From Silene latifolia (lineage: Eukaryota > Streptophyta > Magnoliopsida > Caryophyllales > Caryophyllaceae): 64,000 bases of DNA. The DNA lies in contig NC_133534.1 of the NCBI RefSeq assembly GCF_048544455.1, positions 31,510,217 through 31,574,216 on the forward strand, in the 5' to 3' direction. The translations under genes were made by a program, and so were the position numbers. Below the pieces are notes generated by a model that saw only the letters and a list, made by a program, of their open reading frames with translations, was not told the origin of the DNA and ran no database searches. This document shows positions 10,284-21,376 of this stretch, one piece after another; positions within the stretch are counted from its first letter, which is position 1; each line of letters starts with the position of its first letter.

Positions 10284-10619
10284 CTAGTTTTTGAACTCGT
10301 GCACTGCACGGGTGGTAACGAAAAATATTATTAAAAGTACAAATTTATATATTTTTTGATATAGTGAATAACTAAATTTTAGAAAACTTGAATTTGTTTA
10401 CCTATACACTTTTGATAAGTTTATGTTGCTTCCTTTTATTCGAACTTCGAAGTACTCTTTAAAAAAATTTCTCGACTTTTTAATTTATAAGTGGTGAAAT
10501 CTGAAAAGTAAATATAAAATTATTGTAAATTTCATAACCTGTTTATTTACACAATATACAATTAATTTTACTCATTATTATACGCTTTTTTTCAATTATA
10601 TTATCCCACTTGTTTGTTC

Positions 10620-11045
10620 TCTAAATTTTTTACCTTCTTTCCCATTTTCTCTCTCACCACATTGTCTGGACGTCTGAAAACAACGTTCGCCATCACTTAC
10701 CGACTACCTCGAGATCCACCTGCAGACCCTCCACCATAGCGATGACTGCACCCAACGTGCACCTCGGACCAAGACTTCCATCTCAACCCCTGTCTCAACA
10801 GCCCCCACACAACTAACCATTCTCCAACAATTTATATCCTACGTCTTCCAAATATCCTACCTCACCTTGCCTCCATCATCTTCTACGTCTCGTACTCCCA
10901 GCCTCACCATCATCCCGGCCCCACCCCATACATGACCCATAACCCTTCTCATAATCTTATGAGACTCCTCATCCATTGCGACCCCTCCCCTATCACGATC
11001 TCTCACCGCCAACACCGCTCAATCATTCGCCTTTCAAGTAGCCAA
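10620..11045. other. GC-richer stretch inside the Helitron, possible captured DNA
   Basis: Composition changes to C-rich text (for example CCGACTACCTCGAGATCCAC) against an AT-rich background. No long ORF or family was recognised. Capture of host DNA is common in Helitrons, but the donor cannot be named from the sequence. Confidence 0.3.
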
Positions 11046-12741
11046 ATACTATGTTTTTTTTTGTTTATTGAGTCATGTTAAAACTCGCCTTTCAATACTC
11101 TAAATCATTTTGTCATGCAACACACATTTAACTTGAGATAATTTAAAATGGGAGATTGAACAGTAAAATTAAAATGGATATAACTTTTTTTTTTTTTGCT
11201 AACACCTTATTTACTCATTACCTTTCAATGTTATAATGCCATGCATTAGTTGTTAGGTAACTTTAAATTCACTCTAACTTGTATAAATTGAAAATAATAT
11301 TAAGTATCTAAATTATTTTTTTGATAATTCTACATTATCTATTGCCAATGTTTTGATATATATACTATATATGGAATTACTTGAGAAATTTTAGCTAATT
11401 TATATTTCTTTATATATTTTTTCTAAAACCCAATATCAGAATAGAGTAAGATTGTTTCAAGGCAATTAAATATTGTCTTCCGCTTCTTTCGTTTAATGAC
11501 GCACTTTAATTTAGAGAGAAAATCAAAATTATGATTAGCTAGTAGCAAACTTATCATTATAGTAATTTATGAAATACGAATATTCGATTTTGACAATGAC
11601 ACACTCGATCTAAACGTTCCGTAATGTCATTTCATCCAATCGACCCACTTCACTCTTAAAGTTTCTAAGCACGGCACCCCATCATCTCTTCTTCTTAATA
11701 TTTTTTATAATTTACTATGGAGTACGACAATAGTTTGTAACATTACACATTTACCTGCTAGTGTTTCAATTTACTTTGAGTACAATAGCAAAATATATAC
11801 ATTAACAGGTTTTACGTCAATTTAGTGGTTAAGGTGAAATACTACACTATATCCAAGTTAATAAATAACCTTCTTTTTAAGTGAGAATTTACACTTTTTT
11901 ACTGTAATAATCTAGTTAATCGTGGCCCTATTCAATAAGGATGGACAAAGAAACAAAATTGTGTATGCTAAAAATTGGTTTAAAAGACAAGTTGGCCCAA
12001 TTCGACCTCGATCCGGTCAATATGAACTTTATTTGTTTAATTGTTTAATAAATAAACCAATACGATCGATTTGCACTTTATACAACTGGAAATTACCTTT
12101 AATAACTCAAATATCTTAAAACAATAATTTAAGTCAAACTTACCATTGCATATTAAGTTATTGACTAAAATTAGTAAACACTTTCCTATAGATAATGTGA
12201 CTTTACAATACACTATTTTTTCGTGAAATTATTACGAAGTAACCGTCAGTAAACTCTAAGCCATATATTGTTAAAATTAAAATGACAATCTTCGGTTATC
12301 CATATCTGAAATGATGTCCCTAGCCTCTAACTCCAGAGTAGACATTAAAGTGTGCAATTTCATCCAACCCTTCAAATAAGAACCTTACAATAAGAGGAAT
12401 TAACTCACACATTGTACAATTTGATGATGATAATACAATACTTCAAAAGCAGTAGACTTGAATTTTTTGGTAATTCTATACAAATAACAAAGTCGTATAC
12501 AATACTATTAGTTTTTGATGTAGCACTTAATGTGAGAAGATAAATAATATTCCAATTCATTTTAATATTATTATGTCTGATATAATGAATATAGGATCTA
12601 GAAGAAACAAACTAAATGTTTAAATGTAAAAATCTACTAAAATAATAGAAGATAACAACAAAAGATATGAGATGTACTTATAAATAATTATGTAAAATTA
12701 ACAGTTAACATAACAAAAGAAAAGTTTTAGAACAGATAATA

Positions 12742-12990
12742 CTAAATTATATTGACGTAAATTAAAATTAATAAAGTTATTAACTTACCGCTTAAAGTAA
12801 TACGGTCAAAACCGAAATATAAGTTAAGAACAATCTCGTTTGTCATGGAATTTGTATGGTTACCATGAAAGTTCATCTTCTTCTTAAAAATGATCAGTGT
12901 TATACAGAGTAGTAAATTGGGATGAGCACATGTAATATAGGAACCAAAATATGAGGTAACTAAATCAAAAATCAAAGCACGTATCTTCAT
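12742..12990 (-). other. 82-codon ORF inside the Helitron, unassigned
   Basis: An open frame on the Helitron's sense strand ending at 12742. A GGTAAG donor-like site follows the Ser-Gly codons near 12793-12796 (plus-strand CTTACC). It might be a remnant of an element-encoded or captured exon, but no domain was recognised. Confidence 0.2.
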
Positions 12991-13351
12991 ATTCCTTTCA
13001 TAATATTATCGCTACAAATATTAAATATATAATTGATACTACTATTGTGATATCTTGCCATGATTCTAGTGAGATTATGGTAAGTTTTTTAAAATTTACA
13101 AATTTGTTTCATTCTACATATCTCCTATCATTTATATTGCATTTTATTGGCGTTATTTATGTAATGCATTTATTGATGGTTTAATTATTAATTAGTAATA
13201 TTAGCTTATTAGATTACATCAAAATAAATATGACGATGACACGTGGCAGAAGCCATCTGTCGATGACATGTGGCAGATGGTTTCTGCTTTAATATAATAT
13301 ATAATATGATGATTCATCTTCGGTTTGTAGAGCGAATTCTGAGATGCTAAT

Positions 13352-13515
13352 CTCACATGTTCATGTCAGGCCCACTTTATTTATTTGGCTTGGTCCACAT
13401 TTTCAATCAATTTGGAGAACACAAATTATCATTCTCACATGTTCATGTTCGACCCACTGTATTTATTTGGTTTGGTCCATATTTTCAATCAATTTGGAGA
13501 ACACAAATTATCATT
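13352..13515 (+). repeat. 82-bp direct duplication in unit 1
   Basis: CTCACATGTTCATGT at 13352 recurs at 13434. Each copy is followed by a CCCACT.TATTTATTTGG, CAATTTGGAGAACAC stretch. The same duplication occurs in unit 4 (19557 and 19639); units 2 and 3 have a single, internally shortened copy. Confidence 0.8.
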
Positions 13516-13776
13516 TTAGACGATATTGTCTGTCATAAACTTCAAACTGGGTCAAGTACCATATCATTTGTATAGATAAGACAAAAAGAAATGCTTAGAT
13601 ATTAGACTTTAATATAATTATATAATATTATTATACAAATTCATTATACTAGATAGTTTATTAGATGTACAAATATGTTAATTGTTTAACATAGGCAAAT
13701 ATAATATAAGTAGCTTATTGTTTGAAAACTATGAAAAGGTAAATAAATCAAGATTTCCAAAAGATACAATATTATA

Positions 13777-14088
13777 CTCCCTCCAATTCGCTATAATGTT
13801 TCCTCTTTCCCGAAACGGATTACTCAAATAATGTTCCCCTTTCCTTTTTTGGTAACTTTTACTTTTATTTTATTCATCTCTCTCTCCTATTATCAAACCT
13901 CACACAACTCTTTTACTCATATTTTATTACTTTTCTTAATATTTTGGCCCCACAACTTTTTATTTAACTCATAATAATTCATCTCTCTCCTATGATCAAC
14001 CCCACCAATGTCCTTTATTAATTTTTAATAGTATTCCTTAAGTATCGTGCCAAAGACAAAGGGGAACATTATAACGAATCGGAGGGAG
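13777..14088. mobile_element. Stowaway MITE 1
   Basis: A 312-bp element starting CTCCCTCCAATTCG and ending CGAATCGGAGGGAG, flanked by TA on both sides. Inner text continues the inverted repeat (TATAATGTTTCC and GGGGAACATTATA). Unit 4 carries the empty site (ATTATATAATC near 19977). Ends and TA duplication identify a Stowaway (Tc1/mariner-type) MITE; it is non-coding. Confidence 0.9.
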
Positions 14089-14203
14089 TATAATCTATAT
14101 ATTTGTACTTTAATTAACGTAAATAACAAACGTTTTTAATTGACATTCTAATTTAATATTTAACATTATAATTTAATATTTAACATTTATTTTTATAGAT
14201 GTA

Positions 14204-14765
14204 AGTCTAATTAGAGGTGGCAATCGGGTCAGTCGGGTCGGGTTTGGGTAGGGTCACGTCGGGTCGGGTCATATCGGGTCAGCATACCCTTTCGGGTCGA
14301 GTCGGGTTGGGTTCGGGTCGTTGTCGGGTCGGGTCATTTCAGGTCGAATGATGTATCGGGTTGGGTCGGGTTTGGTTCGGGTCATTATCGGGTCGGGTAA
14401 CTTAATCGCATTACTATAATTTTTTACCATTAAATTTATTTTTTAACCTATTATTTGGTTTAATTAATTCATTACTAAGTCAAACATATCAATCTAAACA
14501 CAAAATCACTTTCACTTTGATCAAAATTAAGCTTAATAATTATCGGGTCATCAATTTAATCGGGTCAGTATCGGGTCGGGTCAATATCGGGTCCGGTCTG
14601 GGTCGGGTTCGGGTCACTGATAATCGGGTCGTGTCGGGTTACGGGTCGTCATTGGGTCGGGTCGGGTCGGTTTCGGGTCACAGTATTTTCGGGTTCGGGT
14701 CGGGTTTGCTCGGGTTCGGGTTAGGTCACTCGGGTCGGGTCAGACTTGCCAGCTCTAAGTTAAAT
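14204..14765. mobile_element. hAT-like MITE copy 1 (TAGAGGTGGCAA family)
   Basis: Element 14212-14757 (546 bp) with terminal inverted repeats TAGAGGTGGCAA and TTGCCAGCTCTA. The left 8-bp duplication is AGTCTAAT; the right one is mutated to AGTTAAAT (copies 2 and 3 keep AGTCTAAT on the right). Both ends are dense CGGGTC repeats running in the same direction. The middle is AT-rich (GGTTTAATTAATTCATTAC). No transposase. Predicted Gly/Arg/Val-rich reading frames here are translation of the CGGGT repeat. Confidence 0.85.
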
Positions 14766-14879
14766 ATATTTAAATAATAAACTGATACAAAAATTAAATT
14801 TGATAAAATTAAGTAAGAGAATGATTTAATGTAAAAATAACTCTGTTTGTAGTGAAAATAATTGTAGCAACATCGGATA

Positions 14880-15080
14880 TATTAAATATGATAGTAATCA
14901 CTCACATGAGTAGTAAAATTTACAATAATAGCAACGATAGTAGTGAAAGTAATAATAGTAACAACGAGAATAATGAAATTAACATTATTAATGCAGGATA
15001 ATGAAAGTAACAATAATGACCACCGTAGTAGTGAAATTAACAATAGCGAATATAGTGTAAGTAAAGTAGTAACAATTAGA
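14880..15080. repeat. degenerate AGTAATAAT/AGTGAAATTAACAAT microsatellite in unit
   Basis: Imperfect 12-18-bp direct repeats such as AGTGAAAGTAATAATAGTAA and TAGTGAAATTAACAATA. The block recurs at 16721-16925 and 18549-18760. The Ile/Leu/Thr-rich frame on the - strand is a product of the repeat. Confidence 0.55.
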
Positions 15081-15308
15081 GAAAGTATGAACAATCCTAA
15101 TCAATCGATTTAAACAAAATATTTTACTTATTTAAATATACAAGTTTGATAAAATTAACGGAAGTAGTCAATTTAACCGTAAATATAGTGAGATTATTTT
15201 AGAAAACAATAATAACCACATAAATAGTAAACATAATAGTATTGTTTTTTTTAGTAAAATGTAAAAATTATATTAACAATCAATAAGTCCATACACCATG
15301 CAAACTAT

Positions 15309-15512
15309 TTGCCACCAAGCCCACCATATCAGACTACTACTACATTTAGCAAAAATGAAACCTTCCTACTAGCTCATTCACAAGACCTTTACACGAAATT
15401 AATTGATTGCAGCCAACTAACAGGTATACAATGCTGGACAGACCTAGTTATGTATATTCAGTATGGGACCTCACCTACAGAGTCATTTACATTCTTCAAC
15501 TATCACTCGTAA
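15309..15512 (+). other. 67-codon ORF repeated in units (first copy)
   Basis: Reads MPPSPPYQTTTTFSKNETFL, LAHSQDLYTKLIDCSQLTGI and onward. It recurs at 17150-17353 and 19249-19452 with very few changes. A donor-like AACAGGTATAC lies in the middle, so the coding-like part may be an exon fragment ending near 15420. It is not recognised as any family. Conservation reflects recent duplication and is not proof of function. Confidence 0.3.
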
Positions 15513-16029
15513 CATTTCTATGTGTAGTTGGTTCCACCACATTTTTGGTAGGTATGATTCATCTTCATTTTGTAGAGCGAATTCTGAGATGCTAATCTCA
15601 CATGTTCATGTTAGGCCCATATTTTCAATCAATTTGGAGAACACAAATTATCATTTTAGACGATATTGTCTGTCTTAAACTTCAAACTGGGTCAAGTACC
15701 ATACCATTTGTATAGATAAGACAAAAAGAAATGCTTAGATATTAGACTTTAATATAATTATATAATATTATTATACAAATTCATTATACTATATAGTTTA
15801 TTAGATGTACAAATATGTTAATTGTTTAACATAGGCAAATATATTATAAGTAGCTTATTTTTTGAAAACTATGAAAAGGTAAATAAATCACGATTTCCGA
15901 AAGATACATAATTATATAATCTATATATTTGTACTTTAATTAACGTAAATAACAAACGTTTTTAATTGACATTCTAATTTAATATTTAACATTCTAATTT
16001 AATATTTAACATTTATTTTTATAGATGTA

Positions 16030-16606
16030 ATTCTAATTAGATGTGGCAATCGGGTCAGTCGGGTCGGGTTTGGGTAGGGTCACGTCGGGTCGGGTCATAT
16101 CGGGTCAGTATACCCTTTCGGGTCGAGTCGGGTTGGGTTCGGGTCGTTGTCGGGTCGGGTCATTTCAGGTCGAATGATGTATCGGGTTGGGTCGGGTTGG
16201 GTCGGGTCATTATCGGGTCGGGTAACTTAATCGCATTACTATAATTTTTTAACATTAAATTTATTTTTTAACCTATTATTTGGTTTAATTAATTCATTAC
16301 TAAGTCAAACATATCAATCTAAACACAAAATCACTTTCACTTTGATCAAAATTAAGCTTAATAATTATCGGGTCATCAATTTAATCGGGTCAGTATCGGG
16401 TCGGGTCAATATCGGGTCCGGTCTGGGTCGGGTTCGGGTCACTGATAATCGGGTCGTGTCGGGTTACGGGTCGTCATCGGGTCGTCATCGGGTCGGGTCG
16501 GGTCGGGTCGGTTTCGGGTCACAGTATTTTCGGGTTCGGGTCGGGTTTGCTCGGGTTCGGGTCAGGTCACTCGGGTCGGGTCAGACTTGCCAGCTCTAAG
16601 TCTAAT
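16030..16606. mobile_element. hAT-like MITE copy 2
   Basis: Element 16038-16598, starting TAGATGTGGCAA and ending TTGCCAGCTCTA. The right TSD is AGTCTAAT (16599-16606) and the left is ATTCTAAT (one change). It contains a strict four-run guanine motif at 16490-16507. The flanks show it is the same insertion as in the other units. Confidence 0.85.
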
Positions 16607-17869
16607 ACATTTAAATAATAAACTGATACAAAAATTAAATTTGATAAAATTAAGTAAGAGAATGATTTAATGTAAAAATAACTCTGTTTGTAGTGAAAAT
16701 AATTGTAGCAACATCGGATATATTAAATATGATAGTAATCACTCACATGAGTAGTAAAATTTACAATAATAGCAACGATAGTAGTGAAAGTAATAATAGT
16801 AACAACGAGAATAATGAAATTAACATTATTAATGCAGGATAATGAAAGTAACAATAATGACCACCGTAGTAGTGAAATTAACAATAGCGAATATAGTGTA
16901 AGTAAAGTAGTAACAATTAGAGAAAGTATGAACAATCCTAATCAATCGATTTAAACAAAATATTTTACTTATTTAAATATACAAGTTTGATAAAATTAAC
17001 GGAAGTAGTCAATTTAACCGTAAATATAGTGAGATTATTTTAGAAAACAATAATAACCACATAAATAGTAAACATAATAGTATTGTTTTTTTTAGTAAAA
17101 TGTAAAAATTATATTAACAATCAATAAGTCCATACACCATGCAAACTATTTGCCACCAAGCCCACCATATCAGACTACTACTACATTTAGCAAAAATGAA
17201 ACCTTCCTACTAGCTCATTCACAAGACCTTTACACGAAATTAATTGATTGCAGCCAACTAACAGGTATACAATGCTGGACAGACCTAGTTATGTATATTC
17301 AGTATGGGACCTCACCTACAGAGTCATTTACATTCTTCAACTATCACTCGTAACATTTCTATGTGTAGTTGGTTCCACCACATTTTTGGTAGGTATGATT
17401 CATCTTCATTTTGTAGAGCGAATTCTGAGATGCTAATCTCACATGTTCATGTTAGGCCCATATTTTCAATCAATTTGGAGAACACAAATTATCATTTTAG
17501 ACGATATTGTCTGTCTTAAACTTCATTTGGGTCAAGTACCATACCATTTGTATAGATAAGACAAAAAGAAATGCTTAGATATTAGACTTTAATATAATTA
17601 TATAATATTATTATACAAATTCATTATACTATATAGTTTATTAGATGTACAAATATGTTAATTGTTTAACATAGGCAAATATATTATAAGTAGCTTATTT
17701 TTTGAAAACTATGAAAAGGTAAATAAATCACGATTTCCGAAAGATACATAATTATATAATCTATATATTTGTACTTTAATTAACGTAAATAACAAACGTT
17801 TTTAATTGACATTCTAATTTAATATTTAACATTCTAATTTAATATTTAACATTTATTTTTATAGATGTA

Positions 17870-18434
17870 ATTCTAATTAGATGTGGCAATCGGGTCAGTC
17901 GGGTCGGGTTTGGGTAGGGTCACGTCGGGTCGGGTCATATCGGGTCAGTATACCCTTTCGGGTCGAGTCGGGTTGGGTTCGGGTCGTTGTCGGGTCGGGT
18001 CATTTCTGGTCGAATGATGTATCGGGTTGGGTCGGGTTGGGTCGGGTCATTATCGGGTCGGGTAACTTAATCGCATTACTATAATTTTTTAACATTAAAT
18101 TTATTTTTTAACCTATTATTTGGTTTAATTAATTCATTACTAAGTCAAACATATCAATCTAAACACAAAATCACTTTCACTTTGATCAAAATTAAGCTTA
18201 ATAATTATCGGGTCATCAATTTAATCGGGTCAGTAACGGGTCGGGTCAATATCGGGTCCGGTCTGGGTCGGGTTCGGGTCACTGATAATCGGGTCGTGTC
18301 GGGTTACGGGTCGTCATCGGGTCGGGTCGGGTCGGGTCGGTTTTGGTCACGGTATTTTCGGGTTCGGGTCGGGTTTGCTCGGGTTCGGGTCAGGTCACTC
18401 GGGTCGGGTCAGACTTGCCAGCTCTAAGTCTAAT
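17870..18434. mobile_element. hAT-like MITE copy 3
   Basis: Element 17878-18426 with the same mutated left end and TSD as copy 2 (TAGATGTGG, ATTCTAAT) and right TSD AGTCTAAT. A four-run guanine motif lies at 18319-18336. Shared mutations with copy 2 show that this unit and the previous one are sister duplicates. Confidence 0.85.
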
Positions 18435-18907
18435 ACATTTAAATAATAAACTGATATAAAAATTAAATTTGATAAAATTAAGTAAGAGAATGATTTAATG
18501 TAAAAATAACTCTGTTTGTAGTGAAAATAATTGTAGCAACATCGGATATATTAAATATGATAGTAATCACTCACATGAGTAGTAAAATTTACAATAATAA
18601 CAACGATAGTAGTGAAAGTAATAATAGTAACAACTAGAATAATGAAATTAACATTATTAATGCAGGATAATGAAAGTAACAATAATGACCACCGTAGTAG
18701 TGAAATTAACAATAGCGAATATAGTGTAAGTAAAGTAGTAACAATTAGAGAAAGTATGAACAATCCTAATCAATCGATTTAAACAAAATATTTTACTTAT
18801 TTAAATATACAAGTTTGATAAAATTAACGGAAGTAGTCAATTTAACCGTAAATATAGTGAGATTATTTTAGATAACAATAATAACCACATAAATAGTAAA
18901 CATAATA

Positions 18908-19176
18908 CTCCCTCCACTTTCCTATTTTCACCCCATTTCCCCTTTTTGGCAAATTATCTATTTTCACCCCATTTCTCTTCTTTCCTTATTTGGACTACCT
19001 TTTTCATTATTTAATCATTCTTTTCACCCCACTTACATCTCTATTATTACTTTTTTCATTCTTTAATCATTCTTTTTACCCCATTTACAACTCTTTTATT
19101 ACTTTTTCATTCTTTAATATTTTTTCTTAATTTGCGTGTAGAAAGAAATGGGGTGAACAAAAATAAGTGGAGGGAG
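18908..19176. mobile_element. Stowaway MITE 2
   Basis: A 269-bp element starting CTCCCTCCACTTTCC and ending AAGTGGAGGGAG, flanked by TA. Units 1 and 2 have the empty site (AAACATAATAGTATTG). It is a different subfamily from the copy at 13777 (inner text TATTTTCACCCC), so it inserted independently in this unit after the array formed. Confidence 0.9.
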
Positions 19177-20094
19177 TAGTATTTTTTTTTTTAGTAAAAT
19201 GTAAAAATTATATTAACAATCAATAAGTCCATACACCATGCAAACTATTTGCCACCAAGCCCACCATATCAGACTACTACTACATTTAGCAAAAATGAAA
19301 CCTTCCTACTAGCTCATTCACAAGACCTTTACACGAAATTAATTGATTGCAGCCAACTAACAGGTATACAATGCTGGACAGACCTAGTTATGTATATTCA
19401 GTATGGGTCCTCACCTACAGAGTCATTTACATTCTTGAACTATCACTCGTAACATTTCTATGTGTAGTTGGTTCCACCACATTTTTGGTAGGTATATATT
19501 TAGTATGACATGTATGATTCATCTTCAGTTTGTAGAGCCAATTCTGAGATGCTAATCTCACATGTTCATGTCAGGCCCACTTTATTTATTTGGCTTGGTC
19601 CACATTTTCAATCAATTTGGAGAACACAAATTATCATTCTCACATGTTCATGTTCGGCCCATGTATTTATTTGGTTTGGTCCATATTTTCAATCAATTTG
19701 GAGAACACAAATTATCATTTTAGACGATATTGTCTGTCTTAAACTTCAAACTTGGTCAAGTACCATACCATTTGTATAGATAAGACAAAAAAGAAATGCT
19801 TAGATATTAGACTTTAATATAATTATATAATATTATTATACAAATTCATTATACTATATAGTTTATTAGATGTACAAATATGTTAATTGTTTAACATAGG
19901 CAAATATATTATAAGTAGCTTATTTTTTGAAAACTATGAAAAGGTAAATAAATCAAGATTTCCAAAAGATACAATATTATATAATCTATATATTTGTACT
20001 TTAATTAACGTAAATAACAAACGTTTTTAATTGACATTCTAATTTAATATTTAACATTCTAATTTAATATTTAACATTTATTTTTATAGATGTA

Positions 20095-20654
20095 AGTCTA
20101 ATTAGAGGTGGCAATCGGGTCAGTCGGGTCGGGTTTGGGTAGGGTCACGTCGGGTCGGGTCATATCGACGCCAAAGATACCCTTTCGGGTCGAGTCGGGT
20201 TGGGTTCGGGTCGTTGTCGGGTCGGGTCATTTCAGGTCGAATGATGTATCGGGTTGGGTCGGGTTTGGGTCGGGTCATTATCGGGTCGGGTAACTTAATC
20301 GCATTACTATAATTTTTTACCATTAAATTTATTTTTTAACCTATTATTTGATTTAATTAATTCATTACTAAGTCAAACATATCAATCTAAACACAAAATC
20401 AGTTTCACTTTGATCAAAATTAAGCTTAATAATTATCGGGTCATCAATTTAATCGGGTCAGTATCGGGTCGGGTCAATATCGGGTCCGGTTTGGGTCGGG
20501 TTCGGGTCACTGATAATCGGGCCGTGTCGGGTTACGGGTCGTCATCGGGTCGGTCAGGTCGGTTTCGGGTCAAAGTATTTCCAGGTTCGGGTCGGGTCGG
20601 GTTTGCTCGGGTTCGGGTCAGGTAACTCGGGTCGGGTCAGACTTGTCAGCTCTA
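20095..20654. mobile_element. hAT-like MITE copy 4, at array end
   Basis: Element 20103-20654 with TAGAGGTGGCAA at the left, TSD AGTCTAAT at 20095-20102, and right end TTGTCAGCTCTA. The next bases, CCCACACC, are not the expected TSD. The array therefore ends exactly at the MITE terminus. Confidence 0.85.
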
Positions 20655-21337
20655 CCCACACCGTGTATATTAAGCCACACACCACTACAAAGATGACTTG
20701 CTTTTTCAGGAGCACAAAATCTCATTTGTGACGACACGTATCCGTCACTTTGGAGTGACGGATACCATTTTCCCTAACACAAATGACCCAAATAGAGGAG
20801 AGAGGGAAGCACATGGGGGTGCCCCCACCTTGTCCCCCCTATCCATTTTGTGAATGTCATTATCCGTCACTTACTCCGACCCGTTTTCAGCAAGACTAAT
20901 TGTTTCAGGAGATATCTGCTTCTAAGCTAGTGGGGTTACTAGGATGTCATAAACAGGGGTTTAAAAAGAAAACGTGTACTAATATTTTATAGTACTCGAT
21001 ATTATTTTTTTAGAAACTTCTACTTATGAATTTCTTCCATGAAAAATTTGATGTAAATAAGATTTCATGATATAAAAAAGTTGATAGCCCGAAGACTCGA
21101 ACATTCGATCTTCAATGTGCTTTTACAATTTTTCAATCAGGTATACTGCCGAGCCAAATAAGATTTCATGATATTTGTAGCACTATATTTTACAAGTCAT
21201 GAATTTGTGGGGGTTCAATTGAACCCCATGAACCCCCACTAAAAACGCCACTGCTCACACCCGACCAATTGTTAATTAAGTCAATACACACCATATAATA
21301 CAATATCTGTATTCCAACGTAATAGTAATAGCAGCGG
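20655..21337. other. non-coding repeat debris
   Basis: Includes a perfect hairpin (20738-20765), a GTGGGGGTTCAATTGAACCCC-like stretch near 21210 common in plant transposon ends, and a direct repeat of AAATAAGATTTCATGATAT (near 21055 and 21155). No gene recognised. Confidence 0.4.
20738..20765. repeat. perfect 12-bp-arm hairpin
   Basis: GTATCCGTCACT, loop TTGG, AGTGACGGATAC. A third TATCCGTCAC occurs near 20868, so this may be the inner part of a small inverted-repeat transposon. Confidence 0.6.
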
Positions 21338-21376
21338 TTGGCTCAACATTGCCTCTGTGATGCTTTTGTGGTTCAA

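Larger units (their letters stand above)
10284..13309 (-). mobile_element. non-autonomous Helitron
   Basis: Read leftwards, the element begins TC (TCATATTATATATTATATTA, at 13309) and ends CTAG (10284-10287). The end is preceded by an imperfect hairpin CTCGTGCA-C-TGCACGGG (10296-10312) eight bases from the terminus. It sits exactly between A and T: the flanks GAAATGTA and TGATTCATC rejoin to the uninterrupted text seen at 19508-19524. These are the defining Helitron features. At 3026 bp it encodes no Rep/helicase protein. A more GC-rich stretch (10620-11045) may be captured sequence. An inverted repeat GCAGAAGCCATCTG / CAGATGGTTTCTGC lies at 13246-13287 near the 5' end. Confidence 0.85.
13310..20654 (+). 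repeat. tandem array of a ~1.84-kb unit, four copies
   Basis: Anchor GATTCATCTTC occurs at 13311, 15556, 17397 and 19516. Units 2 and 3 are 1841 and 2119 bp; the latter includes a 269-bp Stowaway insertion. Unit 1 is 2245 bp and includes a 312-bp Stowaway. Unit 4 stops at 20654, exactly at the right end of its hAT-like MITE. Each unit has the order: TTTGGAGAACAC block, AT-rich block, hAT-like MITE, trinucleotide-like AGTAATAAT block, CATACACCATGCAAACTATT block, and GTAGTTGGTTCCACCACATT. Units 2 and 3 are nearly identical; 1 and 4 retain an 82-bp internal duplication that 2 and 3 lack. Confidence 0.9.

Noticed and set aside
10749..11040. Proline-rich host gene exon in the Helitron
   Set aside because: C-rich text without a sustained frame or splice sites.
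12742..12990. Helitron RPA-like exon
   Set aside because: No RPA motif could be identified; left as an unassigned ORF.
14517..14777. Gly/Arg/Val/Ser-rich ORF and its repeats in each unit
   Set aside because: It is translation of the CGGGTC repeat in the MITE and changes frame between copies.
16041..16599. Telomere-like or interstitial telomeric repeat (CGGGTC runs)
   Set aside because: The plant telomere unit is TTTAGGG; this repeat is CGGGT(C) inside a MITE.
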